A stretch of 17,624 bases of DNA from PUPG01 sp031323845 (GCA_031323845.1 JAVIYP010000053.1:1-17624); one strand, 5' to 3'. Shown: positions 1 to 8,050, counted from the first letter of the stretch. The notes: generated by a model not told the origin, from the letters alone. Made by a program: numbers and translations.

Positions 1-1
1 G

Positions 2-124
2 GGATATATTGATGAAGTGATATACCCGAAAAATACCAGGCTGAAGCTCATACAGGCCCTGGAAATGACCGAAAACAAAAGGGAAACCGGCCCGCCGAAG
101 AAACACGGAAACCTTCCCTTATAG
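2..124 (+). CDS. Acyl-CoA carboxylase carboxyltransferase subunit, C-terminal fragment (PccB/MmdA-like)
   Basis: The left edge of the window holds the last 40 codons of a plus-strand gene, open in frame from base 2 and ending at TAG 122-124. The peptide runs GYIDEVIYP, then KLIQALEM, then ENKRETGPPKKHGNLPL. This matches the C-terminal signature of the biotin-dependent carboxyltransferase beta family (propionyl-/methylmalonyl-/acetyl-CoA carboxylase), where a G-[YF]-[IV]-D-[ED]-V-I-x-P stretch and a KHGN-[IL]-PL tail are typical. These proteins transfer the carboxyl group between carboxybiotin and acyl-CoA in the cytoplasm. The exact substrate cannot be told from the tail. It converges with the dehydrogenase gene, with only 28 bp between the two stop codons. 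Family assignment is fairly secure; gene name is not. Confidence 0.75.
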   Translation, partial: GYIDEVIYPKNTRLKLIQALEMTENKRETGPPKKHGNLPL

Positions 125-152
125 GTAACAAACCGGTTTTTTGTGCGTATTG

Positions 153-1127
153 TCAGACCGAAAAGTCGATCAGAACCTTTAATGTACCCTTTCGCATGCT
201 GTGTTCCACCGCTTCAACGGCTTTGTCTGCCGGATAAGTGGCTGTGATGAGTGGTTTGAGGTCTGCTCCTCCGGCAATGTATTCAAGGGCCGGACGAAAA
301 AGCCCGCAGCGTGAGCCAACGATGGTGATCTCGTTCACCACCACCGGGGAAAGGTCAATCTGCTGGTCTGAGGCAAGCGTGCTTTTCAGCACCAAAAAGC
401 CACGTGGTTTGGTATGCCTTACCGAGAACTGGAACCCGCTGATGCTTCCCGTAGCCTCCACCACAATGTCGTACTGTTGCCCTAGAAAGTCAGTTCCCTG
501 TTGCAGCAACAGGGTTTTTCCGCCCAGCGACTCCAGGAGCTTAAGCTTGTCAGCATGCTTGCCGACATGGGTTACCGATGCCCCGGAGGTGCTGATGGCA
601 TGGTTGATGAGCAACCCCAGCTTGCCATCGCCCACGATAAGGACTTCGTGACGGGGCTGAATGTCGAGCTGCTCCAGGATTTCAAAGCCGGCGGCAAGCG
701 GTTCGGCCAGCACCGCCTCCTCATTGGATACGTGATCGGGAACCTCCAGCAGGTTTTCAAGCGGCAGCGTAAGGTACTCCGCCAGGCAGCCATCACGCTG
801 AAAAATACCGAGGGTGGTCCTGTTGGGGCAGTGCCTGCCCAGGCCCTGGCTGCAGTATTCGCAACCGGCGGAACCGCAGGCACAGTTGATCTCGCCAACA
901 ACCCGCTTGCCCAGCAAGTGTTTGCCGGCATCATTGATCTCTTCCACCACACCGACAAATTCATGCCCGGGGATCCCGGAAAAACCCATATACCCCCTGG
1001 TGATCTCAATGTCGGTATTGCACACACCCGCCACCAGCACCCTTATCAGCGCCTCCCCGGCAGGCACGGCAGGTTTTGGCAGGTCGGTACGGTAATGCAG
1101 TTCGTTGTCAAATACGAGTCCTTTCAT
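153..1127 (-). CDS. Zinc-dependent medium-chain dehydrogenase (MDR/alcohol dehydrogenase-like)
   Basis: The 324-residue protein has the two-domain layout of zinc-dependent MDR enzymes. The catalytic domain shows Cys36 (GVCNTD), His55-Glu56 (PGHEF) and Glu141 (AEPLAAG), the usual catalytic zinc ligands. A structural-zinc lobe lies at about 82-100, with Cys84, Cys89, Cys92 and Cys100; the first spacing is four residues rather than the usual two. The Rossmann loop is VGDGKLG (165-171). It should oxidise an alcohol or polyol with NAD(P)+ in the cytoplasm, but the substrate is not readable. The start at 1127 fits the usual MDR N-terminus (MKGLVF). It is the last gene of the minus-strand operon, 60 bp after the 827-residue gene, and is convergent with the carboxyltransferase fragment. 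The family is certain; the specificity is unknown. Confidence 0.9.
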   Translation of the reverse strand: MKGLVFDNELHYRTDLPKPAVPAGEALIRVLVAGVCNTDIEITRGYMGFSGIPGHEFVGVVEEINDAGKHLLGKRVVGEINCACGSAGCEYCSQGLGRHCPNRTTLGIFQRDGCLAEYLTLPLENLLEVPDHVSNEEAVLAEPLAAGFEILEQLDIQPRHEVLIVGDGKLGLLINHAISTSGASVTHVGKHADKLKLLESLGGKTLLLQQGTDFLGQQYDIVVEATGSISGFQFSVRHTKPRGFLVLKSTLASDQQIDLSPVVVNEITIVGSRCGLFRPALEYIAGGADLKPLITATYPADKAVEAVEHSMRKGTLKVLIDFSV

Positions 1128-1187
1128 AGCGATTAGTGTTTTACGTTTACGTTCAGGCCGAAAGACCGGTGAACAGGTAACTAATGT

Positions 1188-3671
1188 TCAAATAGTGTTT
1201 CCTTCCCTGTCGATATCATGGTCGAGAGCGAGCACCCTTGCCGGCAGTTTCTTTTCGGGCAGCAGTGAAACCAGGCTCACCAGCGACACAAAATCGGTCA
1301 TCACCCTGTCCATGGTCTCACGGGCTACGCCATAATACTGGAAATTGACCGGCATCAGCTGGCTCAGCAGGAAAAAGCTAAGATGCTTTTCGCCCTGTGG
1401 CATTTGCAGTGCGAGGTTCAGCCTGGTGCCCAAAACGGTTGAGGTTTGCGGATCATCAAAAACTTCCGAATCAATACGGAGCGGATAGCCTCCGATCTGC
1501 GGATCAGCGGCCGACAACAGCGCATTGCTCCACCGGATGAAATCGGTAAACTCATATTGCTTGGTTGAACCGCTGGCCAGGAAAATATTCCTGCACTTGG
1601 TGTGCAGCACCATCTTTTCAAAATAGGCAGCATCAAGTATCGACCTGCCGATCACACCAAAGATGATGTCATAGGTATAACTGATCTCCTCCGGCAGTTC
1701 ATCCGGGGATGTGTATTGCCGCCATTCATAGTTCGTGCCGGGCTTCCGGGCCAGGTCAACACCCGCCACGTTTTCTTTTCCAAGCCTGTGCACCAGGGCA
1801 TGCATAGACTGTATGCCGATGGCCCCCAATGAGCCAAGCACAAGGCATTTGCGGTAGTTGAAAACAAAGCCCTGTCCGTTCAGCATGTTTTCGATGGCGC
1901 TGATGCATGAATAAGCCACCTCAATCGATTCATCAAAAACCTTATATTTGGAAATAGCCAGCGTACAGGCAGGAAATGCAAGCCTGCCATGAAGCTTCTC
2001 CACATCCATCAGGCTGTCGTAACCGTTGCGGGTATGCTCCACGCTGCCTACATACGACCTGCTGATCCAGTCAGAAAAAATCTCATTCATCGACCCGTGG
2101 GGTATCCGGTCACCGGGGTACCGGTAAAGCTCGCAAACCTTGCCAAGAGTCAGTCTCTTCAACGACAAGCTGTTGACCAAAGGGGCAAGGTAACCGCCGT
2201 CTTCAGCAATGACCACCTTCCTGTTGCCGCCTGCCTCCACTATGGCATCCAGAAATATATGCATGGCCACCAGCTGCATCGACTCCATAAAACCGGGAGG
2301 GTTCTTGCGCATGTGTTCAGAGAGCAGCTCAAACCCTTGCAATGGCGAAAAGGTGTCGCTCAACAAAAAGCCGCTGTTGTAATCGGTGGGATCGACAGGC
2401 TGCAGTCCGAAGAAACGGTACACGGCCAGCGGCAGTGCCATAATGGTGTTCATGTATCCCAGGGGGATGCTTCCAAAATACTTGACCCACAAGGTGTCTG
2501 TCTTCGACACATTCATCTGATCAAAAGCGCATAAAGTCGCAAGCGTTTCATTGGTGAAATGATGAATGAATATGATGTGATGGTCACTCAGGTCATTCCG
2601 GTTCTGGTTCATGTAATCTTTCAGCATGCCCAGGGTACCCAGGTAGTGTTCCAGGCCTTCCGTCTGCACCAGTTCACCCAGGTCGAACTGCAGGCTTCTC
2701 CCCCGCTGCTTCAGCTTGAGAAAAGCCTGTGCCTGACCGCAAACGAGTCGTATCGTGATGTCCTTTTTCAGGTAGTGGGTAACGGCAATGTCGTTGACCG
2801 TGATCAGCATCCGTTCAACCAGTTCTCTCCAGTCGTTATTCACCGGATTAAGCAACTCCGCCGACACCTTGCGCGACCAGTTTACGGCAAACTCCCTGAT
2901 GTCATTGTAACCCGAAGCCTTCAGGTCCTTAAGCAGTTCGCCGAGCTCGAGACCGGTGTCTTTCAGGCTGACCTTGTTGTTTCTGCAATTATTAATGATG
3001 GAAGAATAGATCACCGAAGCATTGAAGTCATAGTGTTTGGAACCGTTTCCCAGGTTCAGCTCTGAAATGACGCGGTGGTTTATCTTTCTGTAGTTAAGGC
3101 GGGATGTGCCGGTTTTTTCAACAGTGATGCGGATAAAATGAGAGGCGGCTACTTTTTCCACCAGGTACTGCAGGCCGGTGCTGTCATCCGCCGCGTCACG
3201 GCCAAAGGGAAACAGCAATGACGGTAGCCCTTCGTCGCCGGTTTTGTCAAAAAAGCCCCGGTAGATCGCCGGACTTTGCAGGGCATTGAAAATGTAGCGG
3301 ATATGATCCCTGATGCTTTCATTGAGCAGCGGCAGGTCTTCAAGGGTTTCTATGGCGGCATAGAACAATATTTTATGAATGCCGAAATCATGGAGCTGCG
3401 GACAGGTTTCCCGCTCAACCTTTGCCACCGCAATCACATCTGTCTGTCCGATGAAACAGGACTCACGCACTTCATCCATAAGCTTGACGATGATGTGCTC
3501 GATCCCTTCAAAAACAACCACATCATCCAGCTTAACCTCCACCATAGTCTCATCAATGGGGATAATCGGAATTCCGAGCGAAACAATTTTATCAAAATCG
3601 CCTTCCTTACGGACCTTTCCTGAGTCCCTGATCAACTCGTCGAGCACACCGCGAACATTCTTCTTTGCCAT
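1188..3671 (-). CDS. Large protein with C-terminal adenosylhomocysteinase-like NAD-binding region, function unknown
   Basis: 827 residues, with no signal peptide or obvious membrane segment, so probably cytoplasmic. The N-terminal ~450 residues match nothing I recognise. The C-terminal part resembles S-adenosylhomocysteine hydrolase (SAHH) and related NAD enzymes: VVIAEDGGYLAPLV near residue 490, a Rossmann nucleotide loop CLVLGSLGAIG near 605-615 followed by GVDLARKPG, then DIIFGVIGRSIL and NIFLASGSTKQYEF near 665-695. SAHH places comparable strands around its NAD site. True SAHH is about 430-490 residues and cleaves SAH, and I do not see its complete active-site set, so this is more likely a divergent NAD-binding relative. 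The start at 3671 (MAKKNVRG) lies 11 bp after the stop of the ECF/HAMP gene, implying co-transcription. It could act with the MDR dehydrogenase downstream, but that is inference. Confidence 0.75.
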   Translation of the reverse strand: MAKKNVRGVLDELIRDSGKVRKEGDFDKIVSLGIPIIPIDETMVEVKLDDVVVFEGIEHIIVKLMDEVRESCFIGQTDVIAVAKVERETCPQLHDFGIHKILFYAAIETLEDLPLLNESIRDHIRYIFNALQSPAIYRGFFDKTGDEGLPSLLFPFGRDAADDSTGLQYLVEKVAASHFIRITVEKTGTSRLNYRKINHRVISELNLGNGSKHYDFNASVIYSSIINNCRNNKVSLKDTGLELGELLKDLKASGYNDIREFAVNWSRKVSAELLNPVNNDWRELVERMLITVNDIAVTHYLKKDITIRLVCGQAQAFLKLKQRGRSLQFDLGELVQTEGLEHYLGTLGMLKDYMNQNRNDLSDHHIIFIHHFTNETLATLCAFDQMNVSKTDTLWVKYFGSIPLGYMNTIMALPLAVYRFFGLQPVDPTDYNSGFLLSDTFSPLQGFELLSEHMRKNPPGFMESMQLVAMHIFLDAIVEAGGNRKVVIAEDGGYLAPLVNSLSLKRLTLGKVCELYRYPGDRIPHGSMNEIFSDWISRSYVGSVEHTRNGYDSLMDVEKLHGRLAFPACTLAISKYKVFDESIEVAYSCISAIENMLNGQGFVFNYRKCLVLGSLGAIGIQSMHALVHRLGKENVAGVDLARKPGTNYEWRQYTSPDELPEEISYTYDIIFGVIGRSILDAAYFEKMVLHTKCRNIFLASGSTKQYEFTDFIRWSNALLSAADPQIGGYPLRIDSEVFDDPQTSTVLGTRLNLALQMPQGEKHLSFFLLSQLMPVNFQYYGVARETMDRVMTDFVSLVSLVSLLPEKKLPARVLALDHDIDREGNTI

Positions 3672-3682
3672 ATGTTTTTCAA

Positions 3683-4768
3683 TTATTTTTTTTTCTTTTT
3701 CAATGCCAGTGAACGCTCCTCCAGTTGTTTAAAGAAGTCTGTTTCGGTGATCTCTCCAACTATTTTTTCCTCTTTCTTCTTATCGATAGACAGCTTCAGG
3801 CGTTCTATCTCCCTGCTCATGAGCGCCTCACGTTTTACCACTGCTGTGGCCATGCTGTTGAACAACTCGGTAAGGTGTCTGACCTCATCATCACCGGTGC
3901 CGATTTCGATCTTTTTGTTTTCCTGCCATGCTCCCATTTTAAGATCAGTGGCAGCCTCAGTAAGTTTGTTGATGGGTTGCAGGTACTTTTTGGAAAAAAA
4001 GTAGCCGACGCCACCGCTGAGGATCACGATAAGCAACAGGGCCAGGCCAATCCACCTGAACATGCCGATCACCACTCCCTGAAAAATTGCCGCGACCTCT
4101 TCGGTGTAGGCTGCTTTCGGAATGGCTCCGATGCCCTGCTGTTGTGAAACGAACACCACGCCTGCCACCACGCTCAGCACCACCATGCTCAGAAAAAAGA
4201 AGACAAACATGGTGCGTGTTTCTATGTTCATCTTTATGTATTTGAAGAGCATCAATAAGGGAGGCACGAGCAACATTAGGGTGTAGGTGTTGGAGATCAC
4301 TGCAGGGATGTAAAAGGTTTGCAGGGTAAACAGCAGGGTATGCCCTTCGTACAGCATCACCTGTGCGGCAAATCCCAGAAACAGCGGGACGGCATTGCCG
4401 ATAAACACAAAAAGGAGAACGGTAACGAATTCATTCACCTTGCGGATGCCTTTGATGCCCATCCATACAACCGTGCCGGGAATGAATCCTATCAGGAAGT
4501 TGGCCAGAGAATAGTGCCAGAACATGAGGTCATAGCCAAGCAGGTAATCGCCGAAGAAGTTGCCCAGCATGGCGATCAGCCCGCCTACCCACGGACTGAC
4601 AATCAGGCTGAACAGGACGGGGATCACCAATTGCGGCCTGAAAGAGATAAAGTCGGCACCGGGCAGCAGCAGACCTCCCAGTAAACGGTTAAGCAAACCT
4701 GTCAGCAAGGCAAAAAACAACACCGGCAATACATACCGGATCCACTTGTTATGTGTGCTTTTTGTCAT
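3683..4768 (-). CDS. Integral membrane protein: ECF-S-like bundle plus HAMP domain and C-terminal coiled coil
   Basis: Read from MTKSTHNKW, about 361 residues. The first ~190 residues hold about six hydrophobic segments. Their spacing and motifs (PQLVIPVLFSLIV, GNFFGDYLLG, NFLIGFIPG) recall substrate-binding S components of ECF transporters. Another transmembrane helix follows, then a ~50-residue extracytoplasmic stretch, a further helix, and a HAMP-like linker (YLQPINKLTEAATDLKMG, then DDEVRHLTELFNSM). The protein ends in a charged predicted coiled coil with a poly-Lys tail. There is no histidine kinase, cyclase or methyl-accepting domain. HAMP domains pass signals across the membrane, so this may be a sensor that hands its signal to a partner protein. 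A start at 4795, nine codons earlier, is also possible; I prefer 4768 because MTKST leads directly into the first helix. It lies between the ParA-like and SAHH-like genes. Confidence 0.8.
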   Translation of the reverse strand: MTKSTHNKWIRYVLPVLFFALLTGLLNRLLGGLLLPGADFISFRPQLVIPVLFSLIVSPWVGGLIAMLGNFFGDYLLGYDLMFWHYSLANFLIGFIPGTVVWMGIKGIRKVNEFVTVLLFVFIGNAVPLFLGFAAQVMLYEGHTLLFTLQTFYIPAVISNTYTLMLLVPPLLMLFKYIKMNIETRTMFVFFFLSMVVLSVVAGVVFVSQQQGIGAIPKAAYTEEVAAIFQGVVIGMFRWIGLALLLIVILSGGVGYFFSKKYLQPINKLTEAATDLKMGAWQENKKIEIGTGDDEVRHLTELFNSMATAVVKREALMSREIERLKLSIDKKKEEKIVGEITETDFFKQLEERSLALKKKKK

Positions 4769-4834
4769 TTTCCATTGTTGTTCAGAACGACACATCCGGC
4801 AGCATCCGGTTGGATTTCATCACTGAAACCTGTT

Positions 4835-5590
4835 TCAGGCAATGCTGTTGAGGAAATGGTTTTGCAGCAGTTTAAAGCGTCCAGTGAGGTCGTGTTCCGG
4901 AAAAACGCGTGTAAAGAGCTGTTTGCTTCCGAGCACCATCAGGTCGTCATCATGGGGCAAAACGGCAACCACGGGAAACCCGTAAGCAGTTTCAACGTCT
5001 GTTTTCAGGGCTTGCTGATCAAGGCGCGAAGGCACTTTGTTGATAACCACCATGATGTCATCCACATGCAGGCGTGAAGCCACCTGCAGCGTAATGGATG
5101 AGCCTTCGAAGTCCTGCTGGTCGGGACGCATGATCACCAGCAGTTTGTTTGAAATGGCGAGCGACAGCAGGGTCTCTTCATTCAGGCCGGGATGGGTGTC
5201 GATAAGCAGGAAGTCGAGGGCCAGTTTTTCGCACAGTTGTTCAAAGCCGTCGCTCAGGAGCTCTACATTGTAGCCATCGTTAAGGATCCGGGCAATGTCG
5301 CCGGAGTTGGTGCTTGACGGTATGAGGTAAAGCCTGCCCGATGGCACGGGTTCTTCAAACTCGACTTCCACGGCAGTATCTTCGATGCTGCACTTTCGCC
5401 ACAGAAAGTCGTTCAGGCACCAGGTAAGCTTTTGCTGATCGACATTGAAGATGATGTGTATGCCGGGCGACTGGATGTCCGTGTCAACCACGGCAACGCG
5501 TTTTCCGGCGACAGCAAGGAGGTAGGCCAGGTTGGCCGTCAGGTTTGACTTGCCTGTACCCCCCCGGTAAGAGTGAATGGACGCGATCAT
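4835..5590 (-). CDS. ParA/MinD-like P-loop ATPase
   Basis: A 251-residue SIMIBI-class ATPase. It has a deviant Walker A loop RGGTGKS at residues 9-15, the switch I motif DTDIQSPG at 36-43 and Walker B FLLIDTHPG at 127-135. In ParA/MinD proteins the first residue of the Walker A is normally the signature lysine (KGGxGK); here it is Arg9. Such ATPases dimerise on ATP and position DNA, membrane or protein cargo. The C-terminus (HDLTGRFKLLQNHFL) may be an amphipathic helix, but this is uncertain. The open frame extends upstream to 5647, but that ATG lies inside the promoter element at 5645-5674, so translation must begin at 5590, which also puts the P loop at the usual distance from the N-terminus. 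It is the first gene of a four-gene operon and probably localises or activates its products. Confidence 0.88.
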   Translation of the reverse strand: MIASIHSYRGGTGKSNLTANLAYLLAVAGKRVAVVDTDIQSPGIHIIFNVDQQKLTWCLNDFLWRKCSIEDTAVEVEFEEPVPSGRLYLIPSSTNSGDIARILNDGYNVELLSDGFEQLCEKLALDFLLIDTHPGLNEETLLSLAISNKLLVIMRPDQQDFEGSSITLQVASRLHVDDIMVVINKVPSRLDQQALKTDVETAYGFPVVAVLPHDDDLMVLGSKQLFTRVFPEHDLTGRFKLLQNHFLNSIA

Positions 5591-5644
5591 TGGCAAACAC
5601 AGATTGGGGTTAAAACACAGGTTAACTGCACGTACGTGTGCAAT

Positions 5645-5674
5645 CAAAGATATAAATATTTTCTATATATCCAA
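5645..5674 (-). promoter_or_regulatory. Bacteroidota-type promoter of the ParA-like operon
   Basis: On the minus strand TTG (5674-5672) is followed by exactly 19 bp and then TATCTTTG (5652-5645). This is a full match to the -33 TTG / -7 TAnnTTTG promoter of Bacteroidota. Transcription would start about 5638-5640, leaving a leader of roughly 50 nt before the ATG at 5590. This also rules out the upstream ATG at 5647. Confidence 0.75.
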
Positions 5675-5734
5675 AGAAAGATTCCGGTCATGCCGGCTCG
5701 CCGTTTGCTCTGTGATTAATATGCTGCGACTCCG

Positions 5735-6607
5735 CTAACGCAAGGCAAAGGTCCGGGTAATGTGGAAGCCGAAATACACGTCGCCGTCAAGCCAGCTGCC
5801 GCGGGTGCCGGTCAGGAAGCCGGGCTCAAACATGGGCTGGGCGTTGGTGAAGTGCAGCTGGAAAACGTGACCGCCGGTATCCAGATCAAACCCAACCGAA
5901 AAGGTGTTGTTGGTTTCGAACGACACAGGCTCGTTCAGGCGATGGAAGTATTCGATATTCAGCGCCACCCAGTCGGTGATGCGCCACCGTCCGGCCATGC
6001 CAAGCACGAAATAGTCATTGGGGTCATCGGTTGCGGGCACAAGATTCCGGTGCACCCAAGCCGGGGTCAGCTGCAGACTGATGGCACGCGAAAACTGGCG
6101 GGCCAGCAACAGCTGTTGGACATAGGTCATACGGTGGCCGAAGGTAAAATCCGTTCCTGCAGGCCACTTCTGGCTTTTCAGATAGGCCCCCGAGAACCAA
6201 GACAAGGTCACGGGCACCTCCCTGAGTCCCGTCTGCTGTCGCAGGATCTTGTATTTCAAAAAGGCATCATAGGTTTTTTCATAACTGCTTCGCCCGACAG
6301 CCAGGGCCAACCTGTCGTTCACACCATACTCCAGACCCAGGCGGATGGTAGCCTGATCAAGGCCGAATAGGTCGTAGAAGCCCTGGTTCAAACGCCCGAA
6401 ATGATGCGATACGACAAAGATCAGGTCGCCGGGATAAGGATTTTCAACGGATTGACCATTGATGACCCGCGTGGAGAAAAAGGTATTGATGGCAATATCG
6501 GCAGCCACCTCTTCTTCATCATCAAAAAGATCAAAAAGATCCTGTGCGGGAAGGTGGGAAAAGAGCAGGATGTTGAACACCAGCATCCATAAAAGTTGTT
6601 TTTTCAT
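5735..6607 (-). CDS. DUF5777 family outer-membrane beta-barrel protein
   Basis: 290 residues with a clear signal peptide (MKKQLLWMLVFNILLFSHLPAQ, cleavage after about residue 21-22). The mature protein opens with an acidic stretch (DLFDLFDDEEE) and then alternating beta strands ending in an aromatic residue (FHITRTFALR), typical of an outer-membrane barrel. Motifs such as FFSTRVINGQSVENPYPGDL and GRLNQGFYDLFGLDQATIRLGLEYG are those I associate with the DUF5777 family of Bacteroidota, often found with YceI and c-type cytochrome genes, as here. The molecular role is unknown. One copy of an 80-bp interspersed repeat begins 4 bp upstream of the start codon and would form its leader or promoter region. 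Family assignment is by recall of the motifs. Confidence 0.8.
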   Translation of the reverse strand: MKKQLLWMLVFNILLFSHLPAQDLFDLFDDEEEVAADIAINTFFSTRVINGQSVENPYPGDLIFVVSHHFGRLNQGFYDLFGLDQATIRLGLEYGVNDRLALAVGRSSYEKTYDAFLKYKILRQQTGLREVPVTLSWFSGAYLKSQKWPAGTDFTFGHRMTYVQQLLLARQFSRAISLQLTPAWVHRNLVPATDDPNDYFVLGMAGRWRITDWVALNIEYFHRLNEPVSFETNNTFSVGFDLDTGGHVFQLHFTNAQPMFEPGFLTGTRGSWLDGDVYFGFHITRTFALR

Positions 6608-6610
6608 ATA

Positions 6611-6690
6611 TTTATATTTGCTTATATAGCTGGTTATCTGTGTTTTGTGTTTGTGTCTAAGATACTGATTGGATGTCAGAATTCAGATGT
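6611..6690. repeat. 80-bp interspersed repeat, copy A
   Basis: An ungapped 80-bp match to 9772-9851: I count 71 identical positions. The best-conserved blocks are TTTATATTTGC at the left, TCTGTGTTTTGTGTTT in the middle and TAAGATACTGATTGGATGTC at the right. Each copy lies just upstream of a minus-strand gene in the same orientation and is followed on its right by degenerate tandem tracts. Confidence 0.85.
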
Positions 6691-6960
6691 CAGATTTCCG
6701 ACTTCCGACTTCTGGCCTCTGACTTTTGATTATTGTTGAATTGTTTAATCGTTGATTCGTTTAATTGTTTATTTGTTGAATCGTTAGGAATTTTGAAGTC
6801 AGAATTCTGATTCTCCAGGTTTCCTGAAATTTTTCATTTTTCACTTTTCATTTTTTCCGCTTTTGGCCTTTGGCTATTAGCAAGAAAAAACAGCCAGGAG
6901 CCAAGAGCTTTTTTCTTCCTTCGAGCTTTCAGCTTCGAGCTTCGAGCTCCTTACAAATTT
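6676..6960. repeat. Intergenic region of degenerate 7/8-bp tandem tracts
   Basis: No gene is seen between 6608 and 6961. The stretch holds short degenerate tandem tracts. Seven octamers at 6733-6788 vary around TTGTTTAA (TTGTTGAA, TCGTTGAT, TCGTTTAA and so on). Near 6676-6722 are GATGTCAGAATTC-like and CCGACTT units. At 6830-6860 are TTTTTCA-type units, and at 6920-6947 four heptamers of TTCGAGC type. The second such region is at 9845-9989. Confidence 0.7.
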
Positions 6961-6961
6961 C

Positions 6962-7513
6962 TCACTGCGGGCGCAGGGTTACATCCACAAACACTTCAAT
7001 CTCTGAAGCGATGTTGCGCACATAGCGCCGGGGAATGCTGATGTTATAGTCTTCCGGCCGGATAATAAACACAGCCTCTCCTTTGATCTGACCATCCCTG
7101 ACGGTCAGGGTGCCAGGCTCCCTGACGGTTTTGGTTACATCTTTAATCGTCAGTGCCCCCGAAACTTCTACATCATAGGTGCCGGCGGTGTTGAAGTCAA
7201 TGGCGTCCACGCCTTCGACCACACCCTGGAATGAGGCATTGGGATAGGTGTGCGACTCCATGAAGTTATCGTTAAAGTGTTCCTGCATCAGCGCCTTGTC
7301 GAAAGCAAAAGAACGGATGGGGAGGCGAAATACAAATTCTCCGGTTTCTGTATTCAAAGCGCTCATAACCTGACGGTTAACCGCTTCAATGTTTTCGAGT
7401 GGCGCTTCCGAAAAGAACCTGATCGTGCCGTTGCGCGTCAGGTATACCTGCGCCGTAACCGCATGCACGGCAAGCACGCACACTAAAGTCAGGAAAAAAT
7501 ATCTTTTTGTCAT
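6962..7513 (-). CDS. YceI family periplasmic protein
   Basis: 183 residues with an N-terminal signal peptide (MTKRYFFLTLVCVLAVHAVTAQ). The rest follows the YceI lipocalin-like barrel pattern: a strand opening with RNGTIRFFSEAPLENIEAVN, then FVFRLPIRSFAF, ALMQEHFNDNFMESHTYP, ASFQGVVEG, then DVEVSGALTIKDVTKTV and a final strand near the C-terminus. YceI proteins bind isoprenoid or other lipid-like ligands; many occur with respiratory or cytochrome genes. It sits in a run of minus-strand envelope genes between the OB-fold gene (94 bp upstream) and the DUF5777 gene. Its ligand cannot be read from the sequence. Confidence 0.88.
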   Translation of the reverse strand: MTKRYFFLTLVCVLAVHAVTAQVYLTRNGTIRFFSEAPLENIEAVNRQVMSALNTETGEFVFRLPIRSFAFDKALMQEHFNDNFMESHTYPNASFQGVVEGVDAIDFNTAGTYDVEVSGALTIKDVTKTVREPGTLTVRDGQIKGEAVFIIRPEDYNISIPRRYVRNIASEIEVFVDVTLRPQ

Positions 7514-7607
7514 GTGAATTTATTGATTTTCGGTTTTTTGCCGGGATTCGAATGGACTTGTTCGTGTAAGATGCATAGCCGGTGCCCGGCGCACCCTACT
7601 CTTGATC

Positions 7608-8039
7608 TCAGGGAAAAGAGCAGTGTTCCAGGATCACATCGCTGCCGGTAAACCCGGTACACAAGCCTTTGATAGTCACCTGCTGGCCGGGAACAAGTTC
7701 CAGGGCTGTTGCATGATGCCTTTCCAGCATGGTGCAGCGGACTCCTTCACCACCAAAAAAACCTTCATCAAACACAAAGGTCACGATCACCAGGTCGTCA
7801 AGTTGCTCCACTTCCGCAAGCTGTCCGTCAATGACAACAATACTGCCGGTAAATTTGCTGTTTGCCGCCATCTCATCATCAACAAAAGAGCGATAAAAGG
7901 CCTCAGCGGAGAGGACATAATCGGGCTTTGCCTTCTCATAATCGGGATGGGGCTTGTTGTAAACCAGGAAATACAGGGCTGCTGCTGCAACGATGCCTGT
8001 CATTGCAAGGGCAGGCAGCACGATGTGCCATTTTTTCAT
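7608..8039 (-). CDS. Membrane-anchored OB-fold protein (tRNA_anti-like)
   Basis: About 143 residues from MKKWHIVLP. One N-terminal hydrophobic helix (ALAMTGIVAAAALYFLVY) anchors the protein, and the rest is predicted to face the periplasm. The soluble part has the pattern of the tRNA_anti-like OB fold of Bacteroidota: a helix LSAEAFYRSFVDDEMAANSKF, then strands GSIVVIDGQLAEVE, VIVTFVFDEGFFGGEGVRCTM and PGQQVTIKGLCTGFTGSDVILEHCSF. The open frame continues upstream to 8105, inside the cytochrome gene, but the basic unstructured extension is implausible and the start at 8039 gives an 11-bp gap to the cytochrome stop. A ligand or partner is unknown; neighbours suggest an envelope or respiratory role. 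Confidence 0.8.
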   Translation of the reverse strand: MKKWHIVLPALAMTGIVAAAALYFLVYNKPHPDYEKAKPDYVLSAEAFYRSFVDDEMAANSKFTGSIVVIDGQLAEVEQLDDLVIVTFVFDEGFFGGEGVRCTMLERHHATALELVPGQQVTIKGLCTGFTGSDVILEHCSFP

Positions 8040-8050
8040 AAGAAAGCGTT

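Noticed and set aside
130..139. Palindrome AAACCGGTTT between the two convergent stop codons
   Set aside because: No loop, and the stem is too short; a shared terminator cannot be supported.
501..1136. Long plus-strand frame (211 codons) opposite the dehydrogenase
   Set aside because: It is the shadow of the MDR gene, whose catalytic and zinc motifs are intact on the minus strand.
1989..3065. Plus-strand frames of 181 and 168 codons opposite the 827-residue gene
   Set aside because: Composition shadows of a continuous minus-strand gene; no domain or start signal.
6613..6620. TATATTTG in repeat copy A (and 9774-9781 in copy B) as a plus-strand promoter
   Set aside because: No TTG at the right spacing and no plus-strand gene downstream in either case.
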